A stretch of DNA of 64,000 bases from NCBI GenBank assembly GCA_965261645.1, contig CBDHDJ010000003.1, positions 310,001 through 374,000 on the forward strand, in the 5' to 3' direction. The notes under the pieces were generated by a model. The model had not been told where the DNA came from and did no database searches. It saw only the letters and a program-made list of their open reading frames with translations. Source of the stretch: CBDHDJ01 sp965261645. Lineage in GTDB: Bacteria; Pseudomonadota; Alphaproteobacteria; SHVV01. The position numbers and the translations under genes are program-made. Numbering within the stretch: position 1 is the stretch's first letter; each line of letters opens with the position of its first letter. Shown piece by piece: positions 18,653 to 27,549 of this stretch.

Positions 18653-19419
18653 CCGATACGCCGCAAGTGTTGCTGGCCCATCACCTCAAGACCCTGAAAC
18701 TGCCGACGTTCCTGCGCGAATACGACAAGCTGGCCCGCCAATGCGCCACCGAGGGCGCCGACCATGTGCGGTATCTTGTCCGTCTGACCGAGTTGGAACT
18801 GATCGACCGTGAGCGCCGCATGGTCGAGCGGCGGATCAGACAGGCCAGGTTCCCCGCCGTCAAAAGCCTCGACAGCTTCGACTTCAAGGCCATCGCATCG
18901 CTCAACAAGATGCTGGTTCTGGAGTTGGCGCGATGCGAATACGTCGAGCGTCGTGAGAATATCATCGCGCTCGGCAACAGCGGAACCGGCAAGACCCATA
19001 TCGCCCTCGGTCTCGGTCTGGCGGCCTGCCAAAAGGGGCTCTCCGTCGGCTTCCTCACGGCCGCTGCCCTGGTTCATGAACTGATGGAGGCCAGGGATGA
19101 AAAACGCCTGTTGCGCCTGCAGAAGCAACTGGCAAAGTATCACCTTCTGATCATCGACGAACTCGGCTTCGTGCCGCTCTCGAAGACCGGCGCCGAGCTG
19201 CTGTTCGAAGTCTTCAGCCAGCGCTACGAGCGGGGCTCGATCCTGGTGACCTCCAACTTGCCGTTCGATGAGTGGACGGAGATATTCGGCTCGGAACGCC
19301 TGACCGGGGCTTTGCTGGACCGCCTCACCCACCATGTCCATATCCTGGAAATGAACGGCGAGAGCTATCGTCTCAACCAAAGCCAAAAACGGCGGAAATT
19401 CCCCAAAATACCTGCTTAA
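18649..19419 (+). CDS. istB: IS21-family helper ATPase IstB
   Basis: AAA+ ATPase of 256 residues that remodels target DNA and activates IstA. Walker A is ALGNSGTGKTHIAL and Walker B is HLLIIDELGFV. The C-terminal HHVHILEMNGESYRL is characteristic of IstB. The start overlaps the istA stop. Its paralogue at 62797-63561 belongs to a different IS21 element. Confidence 0.93.
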   Translation: MTDTPQVLLAHHLKTLKLPTFLREYDKLARQCATEGADHVRYLVRLTELELIDRERRMVERRIRQARFPAVKSLDSFDFKAIASLNKMLVLELARCEYVERRENIIALGNSGTGKTHIALGLGLAACQKGLSVGFLTAAALVHELMEARDEKRLLRLQKQLAKYHLLIIDELGFVPLSKTGAELLFEVFSQRYERGSILVTSNLPFDEWTEIFGSERLTGALLDRLTHHVHILEMNGESYRLNQSQKRRKFPKIPA

Positions 19420-19746
19420 CCGCCGGTGCAATGGTTGACCCGGTGGGTCCACAGGAACCTCCCACGCTGCTTCGCTCCGCGTAACGCAAGCGCTACACGA
19501 AGCAGCGCGGGTCCCTCCTATGGACTACCGGGACAACCCCCCAACACCGCGTACCGCATAACGTTAAGTGGACTAGTTTTACTCCGCCCGGGTGGACTAA
19601 TTTTGCTCCGCCGTTGACACTGGGAACGGTCGCTCATATATAGCTGGGTCCCAGGGCATCGTGGCATTATCTATTACGGCGGTCGTTCGTTGTGCCAGAA
19701 TGCTGATCGGGTGCTTTAGTAAGAATATCTCCCATGTTACCAGGAG

Positions 19747-19775
19747 CCCCGTCCTATTCCAGCGGCGGGGTTTTT
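19747..19775. terminator. Possible rho-independent terminator
   Basis: CCCCG (19747-19751) pairs with CGGGG (19766-19770) and is followed by five T. The loop is long (14 nt), so this is only a moderate candidate. It would end transcripts running rightwards out of the IS21 region. Confidence 0.45.
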
Positions 19776-19838
19776 CATTGCTCATGGCCGTTGGCGCGTG
19801 CTGACAGAAGCCATACTGATACCAGGGCTCCCCTCTAG

Positions 19839-20096
19839 ATGCCCTGCGAGTCCGAGTTGCGCCAGATGCAAACTAGGGTTGATTTGGGATCAAAAGCGGC
19901 CGCAAGCAACCCGACGCGAGTGCGTCTGCTTGTAGCTGGTGGGCGCCAGAAGGGTTCCCAGAACAAGATCACCGCAGCCCGTGAGCAAGAGATTGCGGCC
20001 AGCGGACTTACGCCGTTGGAGTTCTATCTGAGGTTGAACACCCGCTCACGCCGATTAAGCGGGCAGCGGGTTGAGATTAAGTTTGGTCTGACGTAA
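19839..20096 (+). pseudogene. Fragment of a phage-type DUF5681-like gene
   Basis: The reading frame contains GGRQKGSQNKITAAREQEIA and ASGLTPLEFYL, which resembles the start of small DUF5681/terminase-associated phage proteins (GGRPKGSQNK pattern). The remaining residues do not resemble the family, and no good RBS is present. It overlaps the end of the MFS gene on the other strand. Probably a prophage remnant. Confidence 0.45.
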
Positions 20097-21281
20097 AAAC
20101 AAAAATCCCACCACTATCAGGTTCATAACATTAAATCCGAACCCGACCAGGAAGGCATGCACGTAGGTCCCGAATGTGTCGAAAAGGGCTCCACCGAGCC
20201 AACCACCTAGCGCCATGCCCATAGCGGCGAACATATATACGGTGGCCACCCGCCGGCCGGTCTGATTGGACGGGTACCACAGACGAATGATCAACGCATA
20301 GTTGGGCATGATGCCGGCGAAACCGATGCCGAAAATCAAGACCGCGATATATAGGCCCACCTCGGACGTAACAAAGGCGAGGGCAAATAGCATCACCGCT
20401 TGACAGCCTGAGGCGACCAACATGGTCTTCACGCCGCCAATACGATCGGCCAGCATTCCGAAGCAAATTCGACTAATAAGGGATGCACCAAATAGCACCG
20501 ACAACATGTTAGCCGCGGTGGTCCGAGAGTAGCCGAGGTCGGTGGCATGACTGATGAGGTGCACAATCGGCATAGCCATGGCGGTGCAGCAACCGATGAC
20601 CGCCAGGCAAAACAGCGCCTGCACCAACCTGGGTGAATATCCCAATACCCGAAGTTTGTTGCCAGCGGACTTGCCGGACACTCTAGCTGGTGCCACTGGT
20701 GGTTTTGGTCGCAGCAGCAGGGCTAATGGGATCAACGTGGCAAAAGCGAAAAGGCCAAAATAGAAATAGGTGTCACGCCAACCCACTGCGTCCTCAAGAA
20801 ATCGAGCGATTGGAGGCCAGATCGCGCCAGCGACTCCTTGTCCAGAGGTGATAATGCCGACCGCAAGACCTCGTCTGCGATCGAACCAGCGGGTCACGTT
20901 GGCGACCAGAGGGACAATCATCGTGGCCTCACCAAATGCGCCCATTAGCAGCCCGTTGGCGATGAAGAAGTCCCAACGGCCAGATGACTGGCTGGCGAGG
21001 ATGGCACCGAGACCAATCATGAAGGCACCGAACAGCACTGGTTGGACCACGCCCCGTTTGTCCATCCACAAACCCGTTGCGATCCCGCCGACCCCGGTAC
21101 CTATCATGAGCAGGGCGAAAGCCATTGATGGCACCACTCGTGGCCAGCCGAAATCCGCCGCTATGGGCTTTAAATTGACGGCCAGAATAGTGGTACACGC
21201 CAGCGCGATGGTGCCTAGGGCAAGGGAGGTAGCGACGACCACCCAGCCATACCGTACCTCGATGCTGTCAGAAGGATTCAT
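20055..21281 (-). CDS. MFS transporter (monocarboxylate/oxalate-formate type)
   Basis: Membrane protein of about 408 residues with 12 predicted hydrophobic segments. The loop between helices 2 and 3 carries GLWMDKRG and the symmetric loop GMLADRIGG, matching the MFS signature. The helix 4-5 region (WFDRRRGLAVGIITSGQGVAG) is typical of the oxalate:formate/monocarboxylate subfamily. It probably takes up an organic acid in symport with protons. ATG 21281 is preferred over an in-frame TTG at 21284. It stands alone, with no operon partner, between IS21 and an IS630 copy. Confidence 0.85.
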   Translation of the reverse strand: MNPSDSIEVRYGWVVVATSLALGTIALACTTILAVNLKPIAADFGWPRVVPSMAFALLMIGTGVGGIATGLWMDKRGVVQPVLFGAFMIGLGAILASQSSGRWDFFIANGLLMGAFGEATMIVPLVANVTRWFDRRRGLAVGIITSGQGVAGAIWPPIARFLEDAVGWRDTYFYFGLFAFATLIPLALLLRPKPPVAPARVSGKSAGNKLRVLGYSPRLVQALFCLAVIGCCTAMAMPIVHLISHATDLGYSRTTAANMLSVLFGASLISRICFGMLADRIGGVKTMLVASGCQAVMLFALAFVTSEVGLYIAVLIFGIGFAGIMPNYALIIRLWYPSNQTGRRVATVYMFAAMGMALGGWLGGALFDTFGTYVHAFLVGFGFNVMNLIVVGFLFLRQTKLNLNPLPA

Positions 21282-21720
21282 CAATGACCGTCAACCAACC
21301 ACGGGGCGCGAAATCTAGCCAGACCCAATCACCAAAAGCAACATGGGCAACCCTGACTATGACGGCTTTTGCTGCCCGAACTGCGATCGGTGCATGACGG
21401 GTGAGCCGTTCGACATGTCTGACGGCACGGTGTACGCGCCGACCTGCGAAGACATGAAGTGGGGTGCCGAGAAGGCCATGCCCGTTTCGCACAAGAGGAT
21501 GCCCGTTGCCCACGATCATGCCGGCTCGGGCGCGCAAGCGATTCATGTGAAAGTGGTGCATTTCACCGATCTGGATGGCTGCAACGATTGAGATCAACGT
21601 CCAAGTGCTGTTCAACTGGCGGTACCTGATGTTCAAGATGAGGTCAGAGCGTGAGCAGTGCTGATACGCTGGGCCGGGTTCTGCCTAGGACCCTTTTGCG
21701 GACATCTAATCAGGCAATTA
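21282..21720. other. Intergenic; one weak small ORF
   Basis: An 82-codon frame at 21343-21591 (plus strand, cysteine pairs in CCPNCDRCM) has no ribosome-binding site and no recognised family, and the opposite strand is equally open. I do not call it a gene. The last bases (CCTTTTGCGGAC, about 21687-21702) resemble the edge of the local REP-like repeats. Confidence 0.4.
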
Positions 21721-22881
21721 TACCAACGGCGCAAAATTCTGACTCGCAAGGGATTCCCTTTTTGGGCTGGATGTGATTCAAGGCTGGCGAAGGAGATTCG
21801 CCATGTCAGTATGCATTGCTCTTCGGGACGACTACGACAGCATTGAGCTCCGGTGTTTGGCCAAGCACAGTCGCGATCCCCGCCAAGTTCGCCGGCTTTT
21901 GGCCTTGGCGGCGGTTTACGACGGCATGAGCCGAGCGGAAGCCGCTAAGGTCGGCGGCATGGATCGCCAGACGCTGAGAGACTGGGCGCACCGCTTCAAC
22001 GATGAAGGGGCAGACGGCTTGAAGAACCGTCCCGGTGCGGGCCGCCCCCGGCTCTTGACCGACGAGCAGATGGGCGAACTGTCGGTGATCGTCGAAACGG
22101 GCCCCGATCCAAAGATTGACGGTGTGGTTCGCTGGCGGCGGGTTGACCTGAAACGGGTGATCGAAGAACGCTTTGGCGTGATCTATAGCGAGCGGGCGAT
22201 CTCCGACCTTCTCGTCGCGCTGTCCTTCTCCCACATCAGCGCCCGGCCGCAGCACCCCAAGCAGGACCAGCGGGTGATCGAGGCGTTCAAAAAAACTTCC
22301 CCCGCACGCTCGCTGCCCACCTAGCCGGTCTGCCCAAGACCAAGCGGGTCGAGATCTGGTTCCAAGACGAGGCCAGGCTGGGACAGAAGAACGGGCGTGT
22401 GCGCATTTGGGCGAAGAAGGGAACAAGGCCACGCCTGCCCGCCGATCAGCGCTACACGAACGCCTACCTCTTTGGCGCAATCTGTCCCATGGGAGCCAAG
22501 GGTGCCGCTCTCATGCTCCCCTTCGCCAACACAGCCGCCATGCAGATGCATCTCGACGAGATCAGCTGCAACGTCGCCGCCAAGGCCCATGGCGTCGTCC
22601 TGATGGACCGCGCCGGGTGGCACAGCACCGACCAGCTCAAGGTCCCCAAGAACCTCACCATCATCCTGCTGCCATCGCGCTCGCCCGAGCTGAACCCGGT
22701 CGAGAACATCTGGCAATACCTCCGCCAGAATTGGCTCTCTAACCGCGTCTTCGAAGATTACGACGCCATCATCGAGGCCGGTTGCCAAGCCTGGAACAAA
22801 CTAATCGACCAGCCCGAGACGATCATGTCCATCGGAATGAGAGATTGGGCGATTTCAGGTCAATAATTAGTGCCGTTGGTA
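21721..22881 (+). mobile_element. IS630-family element (type B), copy 2 (1161 bp)
   Basis: Same ends as copy 1, inverted orientation. It is flanked by TTA (21718-21720) and TTAG (22882 onward), again a TTAG target. Confidence 0.9.
21803..22866 (+). CDS. IS630-family transposase (type B, copy 2), programmed frameshift
   Basis: As in copy 1: first frame 21803-22324 (HTH, GGMDRQTLRDW), slippery A7 at about 22289, second frame to 22866 with LMDRAGWHS and SPELNPVENIW. I see no differences that would inactivate it. Confidence 0.9.
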
Positions 22882-22970
22882 TTAGTCATTTCCGCTGATA
22901 GCCAGACGCAGAAATGCACTCATTCCATCGCACCTGGCAGCTTTAGGGCGGCAAGCGGACGATCCACCTA

Positions 22971-24119
22971 GTGGATTGATCGGATCGAAAGAGTCCGATT
23001 TGGGATTCCGTATTGTGCCGTGGCATGCGAGTCTGGCACATGCGCGGCGGAATCTCCTTCACTGTATCGGCCGGCGACGGTCAGCGATTGCGCGCGATCG
23101 TCGCGGACCCCAAGAGCCCGCAGAAGCACGTCTGGCGGGCGCGTATTGTCCTTCTGAGCGGCGCGGGTCTGGGTACCTCGGCGATCATGGGCGAGACCGA
23201 CAAGTCCAGGACCTGCGTGTGGCGCTGGCAGGAGCGCTTCATGCACGAGGGCGTCGGCGGCCTGCTTCGCGACAAGTCCCGCCCGCCGGGCAAGGCGCCG
23301 ATCGCGCCTGATCGCGTCGCCTGGATCGTCCGTCAGACGCAGCAACCGCCGCCGCACGAGGCAACCCACTGGACGCTGCGCGCGATGGCCAAGGCGGCCG
23401 GCGTCGCCGCGTCGACGGTGCAGGCGATCTGGAAAGCCCACGGCCTCAGCCCGCACCGCTGGCGGAACTTCAAGCTCTCGAACGACCCGGCCTTCGCCGA
23501 GAAGCTCGCCGATATCGTCGGCTTGTATGTCGATCCACCGGCCCATGCGGTGGTGCTGTCGATCGACGAGAAGTCGCAGATCCAAGCACTCGACCGCACC
23601 CAGCCCGGCCTGCCGATGAAGAAGGGCCGCGCCGGCACCATGACCCATGACTACAAACGCCACGGCACGACCACGCTGTTCGCGGCGCTCAACATTCTGG
23701 ATGGAACGGTCATCGGGCAGAACATGCAGCGCCACCGCCATCAGGAGTTCATCCGCTTCCTCAACCGCATCGAGCGCGAGGTGCCGGCGGACAAGGCCAT
23801 CCACGTGATCCTCGACAATTACGCGGCGCACAAGAAGGACAAGGTCAGCGCCTGGCTCGACCGTCATCCACGCTGGACTTTCCACTTCACGCCAACCTCG
23901 TGTTCGTGGCTCAATGCCGTCGAGGGCTTCTTTGCCAAACTCACGCGGCGCAGGCTCAAGCACGCTATCTTCCATTCCCTCGTCGATCTCCAGGCCGCCA
24001 TCAATCGCTTCGTCCGCGAATACAATGCCGCCAACCCACAACCATTCATCTGGAAAGCACATCCCGATGACATCATCGCCGCACGAAACCGAGGGTTCCA
24101 AACGTTGAAATCAATCCAC
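22971..24119 (+). mobile_element. IS630-family element (type C, 1149 bp)
   Basis: Inverted repeat GTGGATTGAT at both ends, with TA duplicated (22969-22970, 24120-24121) in a CTAG context on both sides. Single copy in the window. Confidence 0.88.
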
Positions 24120-24122
24120 TAG
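23013..24122 (+). CDS. IS630-family transposase (type C)
   Basis: Single-frame transposase of 369 residues (or about 360 from ATG 23040). It has an HTH region (GLGTSAIMGETDKSRTCVW), a second winged-helix region (THWTLRAMAKAAGVAASTVQ) and a DDE domain with LSIDEKSQIQALDR, VILDNYAAHK and SWLNAVEGFFAKLTRR. Unlike types A and B it needs no frameshift. The stop codon lies at the element border and reads into the duplicated TA. Confidence 0.92.
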   Translation: MCRGMRVWHMRGGISFTVSAGDGQRLRAIVADPKSPQKHVWRARIVLLSGAGLGTSAIMGETDKSRTCVWRWQERFMHEGVGGLLRDKSRPPGKAPIAPDRVAWIVRQTQQPPPHEATHWTLRAMAKAAGVAASTVQAIWKAHGLSPHRWRNFKLSNDPAFAEKLADIVGLYVDPPAHAVVLSIDEKSQIQALDRTQPGLPMKKGRAGTMTHDYKRHGTTTLFAALNILDGTVIGQNMQRHRHQEFIRFLNRIEREVPADKAIHVILDNYAAHKKDKVSAWLDRHPRWTFHFTPTSCSWLNAVEGFFAKLTRRRLKHAIFHSLVDLQAAINRFVREYNAANPQPFIWKAHPDDIIAARNRGFQTLKSIH

Positions 24123-24248
24123 TCTTCGCCATTGAGCACCATGGGCCGGGCCGGCATCGTTGGTGGGCAAGCAGCCTCAGATTTTCAGATGTCTTCGGCG
24201 ACCATGACCGGGAGCCCCTGCGGAACGGCGCAAATGGAGGAGTAGGTC

Positions 24249-24332
24249 ATGAGCAGCATTGACAATTGGCCTACGACCGCTGCCTCAATCAATTCGGCGG
24301 CGCCGGTACGCGAGACCGGTCCAGCGCGCTAA
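24249..24332 (+). other. Short orphan start of a gene (27 codons)
   Basis: MSSIDNWPTTAAS... follows an excellent ribosome-binding site (GGAGGAG) but stops after 27 codons next to the hydrolase gene. It may be the stub of a lost gene or a very small peptide gene; I do not recognise it. The rest of 24122-24328 holds nothing clear. Confidence 0.3.
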
Positions 24333-25225
24333 ACCTTGGGCAATTTATTCATCCACTCGCGCATCTTGAGGATCCAAGGACCCGATTCGTGGCCCTGTTC
24401 GATGTTCGTATCGTAGTGGTCGAGATAGGGCCACATGTAGGTCTCAAGCACGCAGTTCTCTTTCGCCAGGGCCTCGACGAACCGATCGGTCGTCCTCAGC
24501 ACCTCGGGCACGTCGGTCTCGCCCCAACTGACATGGAACGGGATCTTGTTACCCTTGACGTGATTGAGCGGACTGAGATCAGCCGCGAGCTTGGTATCGT
24601 TGATATCCTCGAAGGCCATCGGATAAGCGGTTTCCATCCACGGGTTACCCGGCTTTCCCATCTGGCCGAAATCAATCTCGTAGATCCCGCCGGACGGCAT
24701 GCAGGCCTTGACCACATTGTCGGGGCAGCCGCGCTCGACCATGAGATCCTGACGGAGCGTGAGATAGGACGAGAGATGGGCGCCTGCCGAATGGCCTGCG
24801 ATGAAGATGCGCTCGGGATCGCCGCCATACTGCTCGACCGTCTTGTAGACATGCGCCAGCGCATCGGCAACATCGCCGATGATCTGGGGCATCTTGGCGT
24901 CAGGCGCGAGACGGTAGTCGAACGAAACGAAGACCGCCGGCGTGCGCGTGACCGCCGGCGCGATAAAGCCCATCCACTCCTTGCAGCCATTGCGCCAGGC
25001 CCCGCCATGCATGAAGCACATTACCGGCAGGCCGGTCAGGCTTTCGTCATCGGGCATGTAGAAGTCGACCTTGTGCCAGTAGCTGCTGTCGCTGTAGGCC
25101 ACGTCGGTCACGTTGCGCGTGTCGCGATAGGCCTGGTAGGAGAGCGCGACGGCCCGCTTGCGGTAGGCCCCGCTCAGCGGGTACGACAGCATCTTCGGCA
25201 GTTCGGGCAATTTGTCGAATGACAT
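24329..25225 (-). CDS. Alpha/beta hydrolase (HSL/kynurenine formamidase-like esterase)
   Basis: A 298-residue serine hydrolase. The oxyanion motif is MHGGAW (H73) and the nucleophile elbow GHSAGA (S146). The late acid and histidine are probably in the WGETD and HYDTN regions. The order HGGxW then GxSxG fits the HSL/carboxylesterase group that includes bacterial kynurenine formamidase. It would cleave an ester or amide in the cytoplasm. The next genes upstream on the same strand encode ABC binding proteins, so it could process an imported compound. Confidence 0.8.
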   Translation of the reverse strand: MSFDKLPELPKMLSYPLSGAYRKRAVALSYQAYRDTRNVTDVAYSDSSYWHKVDFYMPDDESLTGLPVMCFMHGGAWRNGCKEWMGFIAPAVTRTPAVFVSFDYRLAPDAKMPQIIGDVADALAHVYKTVEQYGGDPERIFIAGHSAGAHLSSYLTLRQDLMVERGCPDNVVKACMPSGGIYEIDFGQMGKPGNPWMETAYPMAFEDINDTKLAADLSPLNHVKGNKIPFHVSWGETDVPEVLRTTDRFVEALAKENCVLETYMWPYLDHYDTNIEQGHESGPWILKMREWMNKLPKV

Positions 25226-25569
25226 GGGCTTTTCCTCCCGTACGTTTGTTATCTGGGAAGCTTAGCAAGAATGCCGCGGTCCCTGCCACCGGGAGGACGG
25301 GCCGGCGCAACTGCCGCCAGGCCGCCCAGGCGCCGTGCTGCCAACGCCCGCGCGCGCTGATCCGGACCATATTGATATCTCGGCTCATGTCTATTTGTCC
25401 CCGCAGTAGGAAGACCGTACTGCCACAAAAGGACGCCGCTGGGCCATGAACACGGCGGGCCGGGCGCGCAGCCGAACCAGGTTAAGGTCGTGAAATTTTC
25501 AGATCCTGCAAACAGGAATGGGTGAATTCACCCTCTTGATGCCCTGCGAGGCCGATTTGCGCTGACTGT

Positions 25570-25638
25570 CTGCCGCTTACCAGAAAACGGTCGTAGTTCG
25601 CTCTCCACGCTGACGACCGGAACCAGCCAGTAGCGGAC
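25570..25638. repeat. REP-like dispersed hairpin repeat, second copy
   Basis: Matches 7714-7782 over nearly its full length, with CGGTCGTAGTTCG and TGACGACCGGAACCAGCC able to form a stem. It lies in the gap between the hydrolase and binding-protein genes. The rest of 25226-25876 shows no gene that I would support. Confidence 0.6.
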
Positions 25639-25876
25639 GTTCGGCCGTCCAGCGTCAGGGATATCTCTATGACGCGCCGCGGCGGCCCGGCCCATTCGAG
25701 CGGCGGGATTGGGGGTAAGCGCTTCCGCCAGAACACCGGAGCGTGTTCAACAGAAAAACGCTTTCCCGCCAAGTCTACACAGACCCGCGTGAAGGTTCGG
25801 TCTGGTTTCACCGACCCGGGGCAGGCCCTGAGCCCCGCCCAAGCACCTACTTGGTCGGAGGCTGTGCGTCTCAGGC

Positions 25877-27451
25877 TCAGCTCGTGAAGTACATGTGCTC
25901 GACGAAGTTGCCGTCGCCAAAGGGCGAAACGTAGAATCCGGCCAAATTCTTCGTGGACCCGAACAGCAGTTGCTGGAACGTCCCGATGATCGCGCCGCCT
26001 TCATACGAGACCAGTTCCTGCAGGTCGTAATACATCTGCTTGCGCTTTACTTCGTCGAGTTCTGCGCGGGCAGCAACCAGCAATTTGTCCACGTCGGGCC
26101 GTTTCCAGTGCGTCTCGTTAAATATCGCTTCGGAGTGATATCCCTGGGAGAGGACAATGTCCTCGGTCGCGCGTCCCGCCCAGATGGAGCATACGAAGGA
26201 AACATGGCTCCAGGTGTTAGACCAATAGCCGTCGTCGGGTGCACGCTGGATGGGAAAGTTGATGCCGGCTTTGGCCGCCTGTGCCTGGAAGAGTTCCGAC
26301 TGTTCGATCGCGCCGGGGAAAGCGACGTTCGCCGTGTGCAGAGGCGGCAGCTCGCCCGAGTGCCCGGTCTTCTTGTAGTAGAACTTTGCCTTGTCGGGGT
26401 CGTAGACCTTCTGTGGCAGATCGGCCGCATGATAGCGGAAAGCCCTGGGAACCGGGTGATCGTTTCCCACGAGGCCGGCGCCGAACATGGCCTTGTCCAG
26501 CATTTCTTCCCGGTCGATCGCATATTTCAGCGCGAGCCGCATATTGTTGTCGTCAAATGGTGCAGCGTCGGTTTGGACGATGAACTCGTTAAACCAGGTA
26601 CTTTCGACCCTGTTGATCGTGAACTTGCGCTCCAAGAGCTTGGCCACCTTCGGCGCAAGCGCGGTGATGAAATGCACGTCACCCGTCTGCAATGCGCTCA
26701 CTCTGGCCGTCGGGTCGTTGATTGCGAGTTGCTCGACCGAGTCGAAGTAGGCGGCATCCGATTTCCAGTAATTCGGATTTCGCTTCAGCAGAAACCGGAC
26801 GCCCGGGTCGAAGTCCTCATAGACGTAGGGGCCGGTCCCCATTCCCGTGTCGGTTGGCGCCCCCTCGGTCTGAATCTGCAAGTGATAGTCGGTCAAGAGA
26901 TAGGGCCAGTCGACGTTGGGCCGTTCGAGCACAAATGTGACCTCATGGCGCCCCGTTGCCTTGAACCCGGTGATCTGCCCCATGAGGCCTCCAAGCCCGG
27001 ATGCGACGCCCTCGACACGGTGACGATTGATCGACCAAACCACGTCGTCTGCGGTCAGGCTCTTGCCATTGTGGAACTCGACGCCCTTGCGAATCTTGAA
27101 CACCCATGTCTTTGCGTCCTTGCTCACCTCCCAACTCTCCGCGAGCTCGGGCACGAGGTTCATGTTTGCGTCGAGACGGACGAGCGCGTTTCCCCAAAAA
27201 TATCCGGCCAAGAACAAGTACTGCGATACGTAGGTGGTGGTATCGAGGCTATCGGTCGCAGAGCCCGAGTGCGCCGCCAACTTGAAGTGGCCACCCTTCT
27301 TGGGCGTGGCGGCCAAGACCGAGTTGATAGGCAGCGACGAGGCCAATGCCGCCGTCGTGCCGACCGCGGCCGCTGTCTTTAGCGCCTCGCGCCGCGTGAT
27401 TTCGTTTTCGTGGTTGGGCATCCGCCCTTTGTTTACTTTGTCACTGTGCAT
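25877..27451 (-). CDS. ABC transporter substrate-binding protein, family 5 (oligopeptide/dipeptide type)
   Basis: Periplasmic binding protein of 524 residues. The N-terminus has a Tat signal (EITRREALKTAAAVG, then a hydrophobic stretch and SVLAA). The SBP_bac_5 hallmarks follow: LVPELAESWEVS, WVFKIRKGVEFHNGKSLTADDVVWSINRH and GTGPYVYEDFDPG. GGAGG lies 5 bases before the ATG at 27451. Such proteins capture peptides, opines or other organic solutes for an ABC importer, but no permease or ATPase gene is nearby. A paralogue lies directly upstream. Confidence 0.9.
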   Translation of the reverse strand: MHSDKVNKGRMPNHENEITRREALKTAAAVGTTAALASSLPINSVLAATPKKGGHFKLAAHSGSATDSLDTTTYVSQYLFLAGYFWGNALVRLDANMNLVPELAESWEVSKDAKTWVFKIRKGVEFHNGKSLTADDVVWSINRHRVEGVASGLGGLMGQITGFKATGRHEVTFVLERPNVDWPYLLTDYHLQIQTEGAPTDTGMGTGPYVYEDFDPGVRFLLKRNPNYWKSDAAYFDSVEQLAINDPTARVSALQTGDVHFITALAPKVAKLLERKFTINRVESTWFNEFIVQTDAAPFDDNNMRLALKYAIDREEMLDKAMFGAGLVGNDHPVPRAFRYHAADLPQKVYDPDKAKFYYKKTGHSGELPPLHTANVAFPGAIEQSELFQAQAAKAGINFPIQRAPDDGYWSNTWSHVSFVCSIWAGRATEDIVLSQGYHSEAIFNETHWKRPDVDKLLVAARAELDEVKRKQMYYDLQELVSYEGGAIIGTFQQLLFGSTKNLAGFYVSPFGDGNFVEHMYFTS

Positions 27452-27549
27452 CGAAACCTCCCTGTAGGCGACCTAATGTCATCAGGTGGTGTGGCTCCCC
27501 AATAGGTGACGGGCCCTGAGGCCCGCCCAAGCACGCCCTCAATCATTGC

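Larger units (their letters stand above)
15875..19619 (+). mobile_element. IS21-family element with an IS630 inserted in its left end
   Basis: The left end TGAGAACGGCGG and the right end, complement TGTCAACGGCGGAGCAAAA, are similar. Internal end repeats of the type GGCGGAGTAAAACT occur at 17091-17106 and 19572-19605. A 6-bp duplication CTGGGA flanks it (15869-15874 and 19620-19625). The IS630 at 15897-17057 sits within the first left repeat. Confidence 0.82.

Noticed and set aside
21343..21591. Cysteine-containing 82-aa ORF as a gene
   Set aside because: No RBS, no recognised family and the complementary strand is equally open.
15897..22881. Composite transposon formed by IS630 type B copies 1 and 2 carrying istAB and the MFS gene
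   Set aside because: Each copy has its own TTA/TTAG flanks, and copy 1 is inside IS21 with a separate duplication, so they are independent insertions.
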